64,000 nt of DNA from JALORV01 sp963702595 (GCA_963702595.1 CAVPDC010000010.1:351878-415877), one strand, 5' to 3'. Shown: positions 8,460-17,885, counted from the first letter of the stretch. Program-made: numbers and translations. The notes: generated by a model from the sequence alone, not told the origin.

Positions 8460-9866
8460 TCAGTGGCGTTCCAGAATCGCCGCGAAGAAACCGTCGCTGC
8501 CATGCAGGTGCGGCAACATGACGAAGTACGGCGCGAAACGCGACGCGTGCTCGACAATCACACCCTGCGGCGCGAGTACATCGTGCGCCGGCACTAACCG
8601 ATAGTCCGGATGAGCCGCGAGAAAAGCCTCGATCACCTGCTCGTTCTCGCGCGCCAGCAATGAGCAGGTCGCATAGACCAGGCGGCCGCCGACTTTGGGC
8701 AGGCGTGCCGCAGCTGTCAGCACGGCGTGCTGCACCTCGTTGACTCGCGCGAGTTCGGTTTCATCGAAGCGCCACTTCAGATCCGGATTCCGGCGCAAGG
8801 TGCCCGAACCCGAGCACGGGGCGTCGACCAGGACCCGGTCGCACTTGCCGTGCAAGCGCTTGACCCGGATGTCGGACTCGCTGCGAATCGCCACCGGATG
8901 CACATTCGACAGCCCGGAGCGCTTCAACCGCGGCCCCATCCCTTCGAGCCGGCGCTGATTGATGTCGAACGCATACAGGCGGCCACTGGACCGCATCAAT
9001 GCACCCAGTGCCAGGGTCTTCCCTCCCGCGCCGGCACAGAAGTCGACGACCATTTCGCCGCGCCGCGGCTGCAACAGTCGCGCGATCAGCTGACTGCCCT
9101 CGTCCTGCACTTCGATGCGCCCCTCGCGATAAGCGGGCCATTGCGTGAGCGCCGGCTTTGTCGAGAGCCGGATTCCCTCAGGCGAGTAGCGCACCGCCGT
9201 CGCCGCCACGTGGTGCGCCCGCAGTTCTTCGAGGACTGCATCGCGGTTGGCCTTGATCAGGTTGACCCTGAGGTCGAGCGGTGCCGGCTCGGTCAGCGCG
9301 GTTATCAGGGCAGCCGCATCGTCGTACTGCGCCGTGATCGCCAGGTAAAGCCAGTGCGGCAGTTCAGCGCGCACCGACGCCGGCGCCTGTGCCAAGTTGA
9401 CCGCCAGCGCGTGCTTGACCGCATTCGCATCCCCACGCAGGGCCCGCTCCTCGAGGGCGTCGAACCCATACTGCCGCGCCAGCGTGACGAGCGCCGCGAA
9501 CCGTGGCGCTCGCACCGGGACCGCGGGCTGCATGACCCAGCCGAGCGTGGCCAGGCGCCGCAACGCATGGAAGATCCCCTCGGCGACGACGCTGCGGTCG
9601 CGGCTGCCGAGGTTCGGGTGCTCGCGAAAGTAGCGCGACATCACCGCATCGGCAGGCCCCTCGAACCGCAGCACCTGAGCCAGTGCATACGCCAACGCAT
9701 CGACGATGAGCGACGTGACGCGTTGCGAACCCGGAGCGCCACCCGCGTTCGGGCGGGGGCCCTGGCGCCGCGTCATCGGCACTTCTGTCGTGCGCGGACG
9801 CGCCGGCCGCGGGCCGCCTGCGGTGGCACGCGGCGCACCCTTCCGGGGAGTTTTGCGTGCGCGCAT
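8460..9866 (-). CDS. RsmB/NOP-family rRNA (cytosine-5) methyltransferase
   Basis: SAM-dependent RNA m5C methyltransferase of the RsmB/NOP2/Sun family, 468 residues. The Rossmann-fold SAM site is VVDFCAGAGGKTLALG. The two catalytic cysteines are in VLVDAPCSGSGTLRRNPDLKW and YATCSLLARENEQVI. An RNA-binding N-terminal region precedes them, but the NusB-like domain of E. coli RsmB is not evident, so the 16S target is uncertain. The first 40 residues are Arg/Pro-rich and disordered-looking. The start overlaps the purN stop as TGATG; a GTG at 9869 is also possible. It belongs to the purN operon. Confidence 0.88.
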   Translation of the reverse strand: MRARKTPRKGAPRATAGGPRPARPRTTEVPMTRRQGPRPNAGGAPGSQRVTSLIVDALAYALAQVLRFEGPADAVMSRYFREHPNLGSRDRSVVAEGIFHALRRLATLGWVMQPAVPVRAPRFAALVTLARQYGFDALEERALRGDANAVKHALAVNLAQAPASVRAELPHWLYLAITAQYDDAAALITALTEPAPLDLRVNLIKANRDAVLEELRAHHVAATAVRYSPEGIRLSTKPALTQWPAYREGRIEVQDEGSQLIARLLQPRRGEMVVDFCAGAGGKTLALGALMRSSGRLYAFDINQRRLEGMGPRLKRSGLSNVHPVAIRSESDIRVKRLHGKCDRVLVDAPCSGSGTLRRNPDLKWRFDETELARVNEVQHAVLTAAARLPKVGGRLVYATCSLLARENEQVIEAFLAAHPDYRLVPAHDVLAPQGVIVEHASRFAPYFVMLPHLHGSDGFFAAILERH

Positions 9867-10516
9867 CACAAGCCCTGCAACGCCAGGTCCGGCGCGCCGC
9901 AGTCACGCACCACAACGCGCCCGTCGACATACGTCACGCGTTGCTCGAGTAAAAGGCGCAGCGCGTGCGGCAGCAGTCGATGCTCCTGTTGAAGCACGCG
10001 GGCAGCCAGCGTGATTTCGTCGTCGGACGGCCTGACCGGAACCGTCGCCTGCGCGATGATGCCGCCGGCATCGACATCGTCTGAAACGAAATGCACCGTG
10101 GCGCCGTGGACATGCACGCCGGCTGCCAGCGCCTGGCGATGGGTATGCAGGCCGGGGAACAGCGGCAGCAGCGAAGGGTGAATGTTGACTAGCCGCCCGG
10201 CGTAGTGATGCACGAAGTCCTTTGTCAGCACGCGCATGAACCCTGCCAGCAGCACCAGCGCGGGATCGTGGCGGTCGATCTCGGCCAAGAGCGCGGCATC
10301 GAACGCCTCGCGCGACGGAAACACAGAGTGCTCGATGATCGTCGTGGCGATGCCGAAGCGCCGCGCGATCGCCAGTCCGGGAGCGTCGCGCCGATTGCTG
10401 ATGACGGCGACGACAGCGGCCTCCAGCGTTTCGCGCCAGCGTTCCGCCTCGGCGACGCGGAGGACGGCTTCCAGATTGCTGCCGCGTCCGGAGATCAGCA
10501 CGACGATGTTCTTCAT
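9866..10516 (-). CDS. purN: Phosphoribosylglycinamide formyltransferase PurN
   Basis: Transfers a formyl group from 10-formyl-THF to GAR in de novo purine synthesis. The 216-residue protein shows the phosphate-binding ISGRGSNLEA and the catalytic trio Asn111 and His113 (VNIHPSLLPLFPG) and Asp149 (DVDAGGIIAQ), spaced as in E. coli PurN. The ATG at 10516 has no ribosome binding site. TACAAT is 8 nt upstream, which predicts a leaderless mRNA. It is the first gene of a three-gene operon with an rRNA methyltransferase and an MscS channel. Confidence 0.96.
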   Translation of the reverse strand: MKNIVVLISGRGSNLEAVLRVAEAERWRETLEAAVVAVISNRRDAPGLAIARRFGIATTIIEHSVFPSREAFDAALLAEIDRHDPALVLLAGFMRVLTKDFVHHYAGRLVNIHPSLLPLFPGLHTHRQALAAGVHVHGATVHFVSDDVDAGGIIAQATVPVRPSDDEITLAARVLQQEHRLLPHALRLLLEQRVTYVDGRVVVRDCGAPDLALQGL

Positions 10517-10524
10517 TGCGGACG

Positions 10525-10530
10525 ATTGTA
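10525..10530 (-). promoter_or_regulatory. -10 element of purN, leaderless arrangement
   Basis: TACAAT on the minus strand, 8 nt before the purN ATG, with no ribosome binding site. The following bases resemble those before murJ. Confidence 0.6.
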
Positions 10531-10635
10531 CCGACCAGGCGTTGGCGAGCCGCTCTAAGTATTGGAAAACACGGAACAAACTAGGGCGGACCGTATACTT
10601 TCGGGTTGCCTTCTCCGGAAACAAGTGCCCCTCAC

Positions 10636-11583
10636 ATGCAGGTGTTCCGCGGAATTCCGCGGCCGACCGAGCGCATTGCCTGCGCATTGACGATCGGCAA
10701 CTTCGACGGTGTGCATCGCGGCCATCAGGCGCTGCTGGCGCGCGTCGTCGCGGCGGCGCGTGCACGCGGGATCGCCTCGGCCGTGATGACATTCGAGCCG
10801 CATCCGCGCGAACTCTTTACCCCCGACCGGGCACCGACGCGCATCTCCGGGCTGCGCGACAAGTTCGAGGCGCTGGCTGCGCAAGGCATAGACCGGGTCA
10901 TCGTTCAGCACTTCAACCGATCGTTTGCGGCACTGTCGGCCGAGGCTTTCATCGACCTCGTTGTGCAGGGATGTCGCGCACGCTGGCTGCTCGTTGGCGA
11001 TGACTTCCGTTTCGGTGCGCGCAGGACCGGGGACATCGAACTGCTGCAACGCCATGCGGCACACGGCGCGTTCGCACTCGAGCAGATGCCCACCGTCGTC
11101 GAAGGACAGGAGCGCATCTCGAGTTCCGCGGTGCGCGCTGCGCTGACTGCTGGAGATCTGGAGCGTGCGCAGCATCTCCTGGGACGGCCGTATGCCATCA
11201 GCGGGCGCGTGCTCCATGGCCGCAAGCTGGGTCGGGCGATCGGGTTTCCCACGTTGAACCTGCGCATCGCGCATCGCCACCCTGCGGTCCAGGGCGTATT
11301 CGCCGTGCGCGTTCACGGGCTTGGGGCCAAGGCGCGACCCGGTGTGGCCAGCATCGGACTTCGCCCGACCGTTGACGACAGCGGCCGCTGGCTGCTCGAG
11401 GTGCATCTGTTTGACTTCGACGACCACGTGTACGGCCGTCTCGTGCGGGTCGAGTTCCTGCAGAAGCTGCGCAGCGAGGAGCGCTACGCTACGCTGGACG
11501 AACTGGCGGCCGCGATCGCCGCCGATGCCGCGCGCGCGCGTTCACTGTTCGCCGCCGACTTGCCACCGCGCACCGCCGGCTGA
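10636..11583 (+). CDS. ribF: Bifunctional riboflavin kinase/FAD synthetase
   Basis: Makes FMN from riboflavin and FAD from FMN. The 315-residue protein has the N-terminal FAD synthetase (nucleotidyltransferase) domain with LTIGNFDGVHRGHQALL, GDDFRFGARRTGD and ISSSAVR. Its C-terminal riboflavin kinase domain has GRAIGFPTLNL and GVASIGLRPTVDD. The ATG at 10636 is chosen; the frame opens at a TTG at 10606. A TATACT lies about 37 bases upstream as a possible -10. It heads the ribF-ileS-lspA-coaBC run common in proteobacteria. Confidence 0.97.
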   Translation: MQVFRGIPRPTERIACALTIGNFDGVHRGHQALLARVVAAARARGIASAVMTFEPHPRELFTPDRAPTRISGLRDKFEALAAQGIDRVIVQHFNRSFAALSAEAFIDLVVQGCRARWLLVGDDFRFGARRTGDIELLQRHAAHGAFALEQMPTVVEGQERISSSAVRAALTAGDLERAQHLLGRPYAISGRVLHGRKLGRAIGFPTLNLRIAHRHPAVQGVFAVRVHGLGAKARPGVASIGLRPTVDDSGRWLLEVHLFDFDDHVYGRLVRVEFLQKLRSEERYATLDELAAAIAADAARARSLFAADLPPRTAG

Positions 11584-11665
11584 GCCGCGCACACACGGTA
11601 CACTCGCCCTTCGCAGTAACAAGACACCTCTTGCAGAGCCCGAGGGGGCCAAGGAGTGCCACGCC

Positions 11666-14509
11666 ATGGCTGATGCCGACGCCAAGAAGAAGCCCGCGTC
11701 CGATCCCGCGACGCGCAAGTACCCGCTGAACCTCCCGGACACACCGTTTCCGATGCGCGGCGATCTCGCGAAGCGCGAGCCGCAGTGGATCCGCGAGTGG
11801 GAGGAGCAGAAGGTCTACGAGCAAATCCGCCGTGCGTCGGTCGGCCGACCGCGCTGGATACTGCACGACGGACCGCCGTACGCGAACAACGACATCCACA
11901 TGGGGACCGCGATCAACAAGGTCCTGAAGGACATCGTCGTCAAGAGCCGTGCGATGGCCGGTTTCGATGCGCCCTACGTGCCAGGCTGGGACTGCCACGG
12001 CATGCCGATCGAGATCCAGATCGAGAAGCAGTACGGCAAGCACCTGCCGCCGCGCGAAGTCATCGCCAAGTCGCGCGCCTGGGCCACCGAACAGATCGAC
12101 CGGCAGCGCAAGGACTTCAAGCGCCTCGGCGTACTCGGCGCGTGGGACCGTCCGTACACGACGATGAACTTTCGCGCTGAGGCCAATGAGATTCGCGCGT
12201 TGGCGAAGATCATGGCCAAGGGTTTCGTGTTCCGCGGACTCAAGCCCGTGAACTGGTGCTTCGACTGCGGCTCGGCGCTGGCCGAAGCCGAGGTCGAATA
12301 CCAGGACAAGGTGGACCTCGCGGTCGATGTCGCCTTCCCATTGCGCGACGACGAGCGCGCAAAGCTGGCCCGGGCCTTCGGGCTCTCGACGCTGCCCGAC
12401 AAGCCGGTCGCCGCCGTGATCTGGACCACGACTCCGTGGACGATCCCGGCGAACCAGGCGCTCAACCTGCATCCGGAATTCAGCTATGACCTCGTCGACA
12501 CCGAGCGCGGCCTGCTCGTGCTGGCCAGCGACCGCAACGAGGCGTGCCTGACGAGTTGGGGGCTCACGGGCACGACGCTGGCGGCCACGCGCGGGGACGG
12601 GCTGGCGTTGATCCGCTTCCGCCACCCGTTCTACGACCGCGATGCGCCGGTGTACCTGGGCGACTACGTCACGCTCGACACCGGCACCGGCATCGTGCAC
12701 TCGTCGCCCGCCTACGGCGTGGAGGACTTCCTCTCGTGCAAGGCGCACGGCATGACCGACGACGAGATCCTCAATCCCGTGCAGGGCGACGGCGTCTACG
12801 CGCAGTCACTGCCGCTCTTCGGCGGCATGAAGATCTGGGATGCCAACGCGAACGTCGTCGACGTCATGCGCGAGCACGGCGCGCTGCTGAAGGTCGAGAA
12901 GTTCACGCACAGTTACATGCACTGCTGGCGCCACCGCACGCCGGTCATTTACCGCGCGACCTCGCAGTGGTTCGCTGGCATGGACACGCTGCCGAAGAAC
13001 GGCGAAAAGACGCTGCGCGAACTCGCGCTGGCCGGCATCGAGGCGACAAAGTTCTATCCTGGCTGGGGCAAGGCGCGGCTCCAGGGCATGATCGCCAACC
13101 GGCCGGACTGGACGCTCTCGCGCCAGCGCCAGTGGGGCACGCCGATGGCCTTCTTCGTGCACAAGGCCACCGGCGAACTGCACCCGCGCACAGTCGAGAT
13201 GCTCGAACACGTGGCGCAGCGCGTCGAGCAGGGTGGCATCGAGGCCTGGCAAGACCTCGATCCGCGTGAACTGCTCGGCGACGATGCCGAGCACTACGTG
13301 AAGAACAAGGACACTCTGGACGTCTGGTTCGACTCCGGAACGACGCACGAAACCGTGCTGCGCGGCTCGCACGCCGAGGAATTGCAGTTCCCGGCCGACA
13401 TGTACCTGGAAGGCTCCGATCAGCACCGCGGCTGGTTCCATTCGTCACTGCTGACCTCGTGCATGATCAACGGCGTGCCGCCCTACAAGGCACTGCTGAC
13501 GCACGGCTTCGTTGTCGACGGTCAGGGCCGCAAGATGAGCAAGTCGCTCGGCAACGTGATCGCGCCGCAGAAGGTGGCCGACACGCTAGGGGCCGAGATC
13601 ATCCGGCTGTGGGTGGCGAGCTCGGACTACTCGGGCGAACTGACACTATCGGACGAGATCCTGAAGCGCGTGGTCGAGAGCTACCGCCGGCTTCGCAACA
13701 CGTTGCGCTTTCTGCTCGCCAATGTCAGCGACTTCGATCCTGCGAAGGACATGCTGCCAGTCGGCGAGTGGCTCGAGATCGACCGCTACGCGCTGGCGCT
13801 GATGCGGGATGTCAGCGCGCGCACGGTCGCGGACTACGAGCGCTACGAGTTCCACCCGATCGTCGCGCGGCTGCAGACCTTCGCCTCCGAGGACCTCGGT
13901 GCGTTCTACCTCGACATCCTGAAGGACCGGCTGTACACGACGCCGGCACATTCGAAGGCGCGGCGTTCGGCGCAGTCGGCGCTTTACCTCATCACCGACG
14001 CCGTGCTGAAGTTGATGGCTCCGTTGCTGTCGTTCACGGCCGAGGAAGCGTGGAAAGTGTTCCGCGCAACGAGCGCTCGCACGATCTTCACCGAAACGTA
14101 TGCGCAGCTGCCGCCGGTGCCCGACGAAGAGGCGCTCGTCGAACGGTGGACCGCTTTGCGTGCCATCCGCGCCGACGTGCAGAAGCGAATTGAGGAACTG
14201 CGTGAGAAGGGCGCGATCGGGTCGTCACTGCAGGCCGAAGTCGAGATACGCGCCAGCGGCGCGAAGGCACGTCTGCTGGCTTCGCTCGGCGACGACCTGC
14301 GTTTCGTGCTGATCACCTCGCAGGCGCGTGTGACGTCCGTTGCGAGCGAAAGCGACGAAGCCATCATCGTGACGCCCTCACCCCATGCGAAGTGCGAACG
14401 GTGCTGGCACTGGCGGGCCGACGTGGGTAGCAACGCCGAGCACCCAGCGCTGTGCGGGCGTTGCATGTCGAATCTCTTTGGCAGCGGCGAGCCGCGCGCG
14501 CACGCCTGA
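11666..14509 (+). CDS. ileS: Isoleucyl-tRNA synthetase
   Basis: Class I synthetase that charges tRNA(Ile), with an editing domain for valine. The 947-residue product has the HIGH-type signature PPYANNDIHMG near the start, the CP1 editing region (around TTPWTIPANQAL), the KMSKS loop GRKMSKSLGNVI and a C-terminal zinc-binding module (CERCWHWR followed by CGRC). The size is right for a bacterial IleRS. AAGGAG lies 9 nt before the ATG. Upstream codons in the same frame overlap the ribF end and are not part of the protein. Its stop overlaps the lspA start. Confidence 0.98.
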   Translation: MADADAKKKPASDPATRKYPLNLPDTPFPMRGDLAKREPQWIREWEEQKVYEQIRRASVGRPRWILHDGPPYANNDIHMGTAINKVLKDIVVKSRAMAGFDAPYVPGWDCHGMPIEIQIEKQYGKHLPPREVIAKSRAWATEQIDRQRKDFKRLGVLGAWDRPYTTMNFRAEANEIRALAKIMAKGFVFRGLKPVNWCFDCGSALAEAEVEYQDKVDLAVDVAFPLRDDERAKLARAFGLSTLPDKPVAAVIWTTTPWTIPANQALNLHPEFSYDLVDTERGLLVLASDRNEACLTSWGLTGTTLAATRGDGLALIRFRHPFYDRDAPVYLGDYVTLDTGTGIVHSSPAYGVEDFLSCKAHGMTDDEILNPVQGDGVYAQSLPLFGGMKIWDANANVVDVMREHGALLKVEKFTHSYMHCWRHRTPVIYRATSQWFAGMDTLPKNGEKTLRELALAGIEATKFYPGWGKARLQGMIANRPDWTLSRQRQWGTPMAFFVHKATGELHPRTVEMLEHVAQRVEQGGIEAWQDLDPRELLGDDAEHYVKNKDTLDVWFDSGTTHETVLRGSHAEELQFPADMYLEGSDQHRGWFHSSLLTSCMINGVPPYKALLTHGFVVDGQGRKMSKSLGNVIAPQKVADTLGAEIIRLWVASSDYSGELTLSDEILKRVVESYRRLRNTLRFLLANVSDFDPAKDMLPVGEWLEIDRYALALMRDVSARTVADYERYEFHPIVARLQTFASEDLGAFYLDILKDRLYTTPAHSKARRSAQSALYLITDAVLKLMAPLLSFTAEEAWKVFRATSARTIFTETYAQLPPVPDEEALVERWTALRAIRADVQKRIEELREKGAIGSSLQAEVEIRASGAKARLLASLGDDLRFVLITSQARVTSVASESDEAIIVTPSPHAKCERCWHWRADVGSNAEHPALCGRCMSNLFGSGEPRAHA

Positions 14510-15006
14510 TGGCGTTCTCCCGTGCCCCCTGGTGGCAGCGCATGTTGCCGTGGCTGGCACTCGCCTTGCTGGTGATCTTCCTCGACCAGCTGACCAAGAT
14601 CCTCATCGAGCGCACGTTCAGCTTCGGCGACGTGCATCCGGTGACAGGCTTCTTCAACCTGGTGCTCACCTACAACAAAGGGGCAGCATTTTCGTTCCTC
14701 GCCTCCGCCTCCGGCTGGCAGGACGAGTTCCTGACCGCCGTCGGGCTCGCCGCCTCGGTGTTCATCCTCTACCTGCTTGCTCGGCACGGACACCAGAAGC
14801 TCTTCGCGTGCGCCCTGGCGCTGATACTGGGCGGCGCGGTCGGCAACGTCATCGACCGCATCGCTTACGGGCATGTCATCGACTTTCTCGACTTCCACTG
14901 GCGGGGCTGGCACTGGCCAGCCTTCAATCTGGCCGATTCGGCGATCGTCGCGGGCGCCGGACTCCTGATCCTCGACGAACTCCTGCGCGTACGTCGGGCA
15001 AAATAG
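14509..15006 (+). CDS. lspA: Lipoprotein signal peptidase LspA
   Basis: Inner-membrane aspartyl protease (signal peptidase II) that cleaves prolipoprotein signal peptides. The 165-residue protein has four transmembrane helices and the two catalytic aspartates at 116 (GNVIDRIAYG) and 143 (FNLADSAIV), plus the conserved NKGAAFSFL loop. The start ATG overlaps the ileS stop as TGATG, the widespread ileS-lspA coupling. Likely substrates in this window include the predicted lipoprotein form of Ggt and the META-domain lipoprotein. Confidence 0.97.
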   Translation: MAFSRAPWWQRMLPWLALALLVIFLDQLTKILIERTFSFGDVHPVTGFFNLVLTYNKGAAFSFLASASGWQDEFLTAVGLAASVFILYLLARHGHQKLFACALALILGGAVGNVIDRIAYGHVIDFLDFHWRGWHWPAFNLADSAIVAGAGLLILDELLRVRRAK

Positions 15007-15010
15007 CCTT

Positions 15011-16207
15011 ATGGAACTGACAGGCAAGCGACTGGTGATCGGCATGACGGGCGGAATCGCGGCCTACAAGGTCTGCGAACTCGTACGCCGCCTCCAGGAC
15101 GAAGGCGCGAAAGTACAGGTCGTGATGACAGCGGCCGCGAAGGAGTTCGTCACAGCCACCACGATGCAGGCCCTGACGGGCCAGGCCGTGCAGACGGATC
15201 AGTGGGGCCGTGAGGGTGCGCCGGTCGCGAGTGCAATGCCGCACATTGACCTCACACGGGGCGTCGACGCGATCGTCATCGCCCCGGCCACCGCGCACTT
15301 CCTCGCCAAGACCGCACTGGGTCTGGCGGACGACCTGCTGTCGACGATGGTACTGGCGCGCAGCCGCACGACGCCGCTGCTGGTGGCGCCGGCGATGAAT
15401 GTCGAGATGTGGGAGAACCCTGCGACCCAGCGCAATGTCGCGCAACTGGTGGCCGATGGCATCACCGTGCTCGGCCCCGGGTCCGGCAATCAGGCCTGTG
15501 GCGAAGTCGGCATGGGCCGGATGCTGGAGCCGGCCGAACTGCTCGACGAGATCATTGCCCACTTTCAGCCCAAGCTTCTGGCTGGCAAGCGCGTGCTGCT
15601 GACGGCAGGCCCGACATTCGAGCCAATCGATCCGGTGCGCGGCATCACCAATCTTTCGTCAGGGAAGACCGGATTCGCGCTGGCGCGGGCTGCGGTCCAG
15701 GCCGGCGCCGACGTCACGCTGGTGGCCGGGCCTACGACGCTCGCTACACCGCGTCACGTGCGACGTATCGACGTCCGCACGGCGCGTGAGATGCACGATG
15801 CCGTGCATGGTGCGCTGCCAGCCGACATCTTCATCGCGGTCGCCGCCGTGGCGGACTGGCACGTGGCTAACGCGAGCACCAGCAAGCTGAAGAAGCAGGC
15901 ATCGGGAAGCACGCCGCAACTGCAGTTCGGCATCAACCCGGACATCCTCGTCAGCGTGGCGAAGCTGGCACGACCGCCCTTCTGCGTCGGCTTCGCCGCC
16001 GAAAGCGAGAACGTGCTCGACAACGCGCGTGCCAAGCTTGCGTCCAAGAAGGTTCCACTGATCGTGGCGAATCGGGCGCAGGACACACTGGGTGCCGATG
16101 CCAGCGAGTTGCATCTGGTCGAAGCCGGCGGCGTCACGACCCTCGCAATCGCCGACAAGCACACACAGGCGCGGCGTGTGATCGCCGAGATCGCTGCTCG
16201 CCTCTGA
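15011..16207 (+). CDS. coaBC: Bifunctional phosphopantothenoylcysteine decarboxylase/phosphopantothenate-cysteine ligase
   Basis: Coenzyme A biosynthesis: CoaB joins cysteine to 4-phosphopantothenate and CoaC (an FMN enzyme) decarboxylates the product. The 398-residue protein has the N-terminal CoaC flavoprotein domain (GMTGGIAAYKVCELVRRL, PAMNVEMWENPATQ, and the Cys of NQACGEVGMGRM). The C-terminal CoaB domain has GPTFEPIDPVRGITN and NLSSGKTGFALA. It starts 4 nt after lspA and its stop overlaps the next gene as TGATG. Confidence 0.97.
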   Translation: MELTGKRLVIGMTGGIAAYKVCELVRRLQDEGAKVQVVMTAAAKEFVTATTMQALTGQAVQTDQWGREGAPVASAMPHIDLTRGVDAIVIAPATAHFLAKTALGLADDLLSTMVLARSRTTPLLVAPAMNVEMWENPATQRNVAQLVADGITVLGPGSGNQACGEVGMGRMLEPAELLDEIIAHFQPKLLAGKRVLLTAGPTFEPIDPVRGITNLSSGKTGFALARAAVQAGADVTLVAGPTTLATPRHVRRIDVRTAREMHDAVHGALPADIFIAVAAVADWHVANASTSKLKKQASGSTPQLQFGINPDILVSVAKLARPPFCVGFAAESENVLDNARAKLASKKVPLIVANRAQDTLGADASELHLVEAGGVTTLAIADKHTQARRVIAEIAARL

Positions 16208-16740
16208 TGCCGTCCTACGCGGAACCGCCCAACGGCGACTTTGTCGCCTACATAGAGGAGCTGCAGCGTGAGTCGGCGGCCCGTATCCTGGCGCAATCGC
16301 AGCAGGGGATGGTTGAGCCGCCTACGGGAAAGGCGCCGGGAACGGGCATAAACGCGACGACGACCGTCCTCGATGCGCGGCCAGTGTCTGCTGGGACCGG
16401 CGGCTACGGCTTCGGTAACGTTTCCCCCAGCGAGGTTGGCACCGCGAGTGTCCTGCCACTCAGTCGCCTGGAGGCGGACAAACTGCTGGCACACCTCGCC
16501 TCCGACCGCGCGAAAGTGCAGCAGGTCGGTACGGCCATCAGCCTGGTCATCGGCGTTGCATTGATCTTTTACTGGTTTGCGTCGCGCTCCGGCGTCGTGC
16601 CTCTGTTGCTCGGGGTCGGATTGCTGGTGTGGTCCATCCGCAAGCTGCGTCGCGGCACCGCGCAGCGGGCCGATGTGCAAAGGGACGCGGGACGCGCCGC
16701 GATTTCGAAAGTCTTCGGACACCCTCCGCGCAACCCATGA
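16207..16740 (+). CDS. Small predicted inner-membrane protein between coaBC and dut
   Basis: I do not recognise this 177-residue protein. Residues 1-100 are soluble and rich in Gly/Ala/Thr, with a short acidic helix at the start (FVAYIEELQRESAARIL). Residues 105-145 form two hydrophobic segments, followed by a basic tail (IRKLRRGTAQR). It overlaps both neighbours (TGATG with coaBC, ATGA with dut), which argues strongly that it is translated. Two membrane segments with the loop outside would leave both ends in the cytoplasm. Confidence 0.8.
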   Translation: MPSYAEPPNGDFVAYIEELQRESAARILAQSQQGMVEPPTGKAPGTGINATTTVLDARPVSAGTGGYGFGNVSPSEVGTASVLPLSRLEADKLLAHLASDRAKVQQVGTAISLVIGVALIFYWFASRSGVVPLLLGVGLLVWSIRKLRRGTAQRADVQRDAGRAAISKVFGHPPRNP

Positions 16741-17183
16741 AGATCGACGTCAAGATTCTCGACGCGCGGCTGCGCGATCGGCTGCCGGAGTACGCGACCG
16801 CCGGGGCTGCAGGGCTGGACCTGCGCGCCTGTCTGGATTTGCCTCTGCAACTGGAGCCGGGGGCGACTCATCTGGTCAGAACCGGAATCGCCATTCATAT
16901 CGCCGACCCCGGCTACGCGGCGCTGATCCTCCCGCGCTCCGGCCTCGGCCACAAGCACGGCATCGTGCTCGGCAATCTGGTCGGCCTGATCGACTCGGAC
17001 TACCAGGGCGAGCTGATGGTCTCGACCTGGAATCGAGGCTCGATGCCATTCACTCTCAACCCGCTCGAGCGCCTCGCGCAGCTCGTCATCGTGCCGATCA
17101 TGCAGGCGCACTTCAACGTCGTCGATGACTTCAGCACCTCGGATCGGGGCGCCGGCGGCTTCGGCAGCACCGGAAAGCATTGA
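16737..17183 (+). CDS. dut: Deoxyuridine 5'-triphosphate nucleotidohydrolase
   Basis: Trimeric dUTPase that hydrolyses dUTP to dUMP and PPi, keeping uracil out of DNA and feeding dTMP synthesis. The 148-residue protein has all five family motifs: AGLDLRA, PRSGLGHKHG, GLIDSDYQGEL, RLAQLVIVPI and the C-terminal RGAGGFGSTG arm. The ATG overlaps the preceding stop as ATGA; an in-frame opening further upstream belongs to the neighbour. Close linkage to coaBC is common in proteobacteria. Confidence 0.98.
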   Translation: MKIDVKILDARLRDRLPEYATAGAAGLDLRACLDLPLQLEPGATHLVRTGIAIHIADPGYAALILPRSGLGHKHGIVLGNLVGLIDSDYQGELMVSTWNRGSMPFTLNPLERLAQLVIVPIMQAHFNVVDDFSTSDRGAGGFGSTGKH

Positions 17184-17797
17184 CGCCCTCCCGCCCCAGC
17201 GACGCTGAGGCGCCCGCGAAGTCAGCCTCGCGGTTGTCGCGCGGTGCCCGCGCGCTGCTCGCAATGTTCGGATGGCAGGTGCGCTTCGAGGGATTCCCGG
17301 GACCCAGGGGCGTTGCGATCGTCTATCCGCACACGTCCAACTGGGACTTTGTCATCGGACTACTGGCAAAGTGGACTATCGACCTGCCAATCCGCTGGGT
17401 CGGCAAGGAGTCGCTGTTCAGGGGATTCGCCGGTGCGACGCTGGGACGGCTGATGCGGCTATGGGGCGGACGGCCGGTCGATCGTCTTCACTCCAGTGGT
17501 GCCGTCGAACAGCTCGCGGCCCTGATGCAATCGGAACCCTGGTTCTGGCTGGGCATTTCACCCGAAGGTACGCGCAAGAAGACCGATCGCCTGCGCTCGG
17601 GCTTTTATCACCTCGCGCTGAAGCTCGACCTGCCGGTCGGCCTGGCCTACATCGACTACAGACGCCGCGAGATCGGGGTCACGCGCTTCGTTCAAATGAG
17701 TGGCGACCAGCCGCGCGACCTCGCCATGCTGCGCGACTACTACGCCGACAAGGTTGGTCGCCATCCTGAGCAGGCCAGCACGATCGCGTTCAAGTAG
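17180..17797 (+). CDS. PlsC-like 1-acyl-glycerol-3-phosphate acyltransferase family protein
   Basis: Lysophospholipid acyltransferase-like protein of 205 residues. The catalytic HxxxxD motif appears as HTSNWDF and the glycerol-phosphate binding motif as SPEGTRKK, followed by RLRSGFYHLA. It lacks the long membrane anchor of PlsC and resembles the short acyltransferase-like proteins often called glycerol acyltransferase. It may reacylate phospholipid or another glycerolipid; the substrate is unknown. The start is a TTG overlapping the dut stop. The first internal ATG (17264) would remove 28 Ala/Ser/Arg-rich residues. It closes the ribF-to-dut run. Confidence 0.82.
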   Translation: MTPSRPSDAEAPAKSASRLSRGARALLAMFGWQVRFEGFPGPRGVAIVYPHTSNWDFVIGLLAKWTIDLPIRWVGKESLFRGFAGATLGRLMRLWGGRPVDRLHSSGAVEQLAALMQSEPWFWLGISPEGTRKKTDRLRSGFYHLALKLDLPVGLAYIDYRRREIGVTRFVQMSGDQPRDLAMLRDYYADKVGRHPEQASTIAFK

Positions 17798-17799
17798 AA

Positions 17800-17818
17800 G
17801 GCGGCGCTGCGCGCCGCC
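17800..17818. other. GC-rich hairpin after the acyltransferase gene
   Basis: GGCGGCGC, loop TGC, GCGCCGCC, 2 nt after the stop. No T-run follows, so it may protect the mRNA end rather than act as an intrinsic terminator. Confidence 0.6.
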
Positions 17819-17836
17819 AAGTAGTGCCGTTGTATT

Positions 17837-17871
17837 GCAGGCGGGCGACGGGCCGCCCGAAGCCCGCCTGC
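17837..17871. terminator. Hairpin between convergent genes
   Basis: A 10-base inverted repeat, GCAGGCGGGC and GCCCGCCTGC, encloses a smaller GGGC/GCCC stem. It is probably the transcript end for the convergent acyltransferase and fccB genes. There is no clear T-run. Confidence 0.45.
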
Positions 17872-17885
17872 CTGATTAACTCCCC

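Noticed and set aside
10517..10635. FMN riboswitch before ribF
   Set aside because: The interval is too short and lacks the conserved RFN helices.
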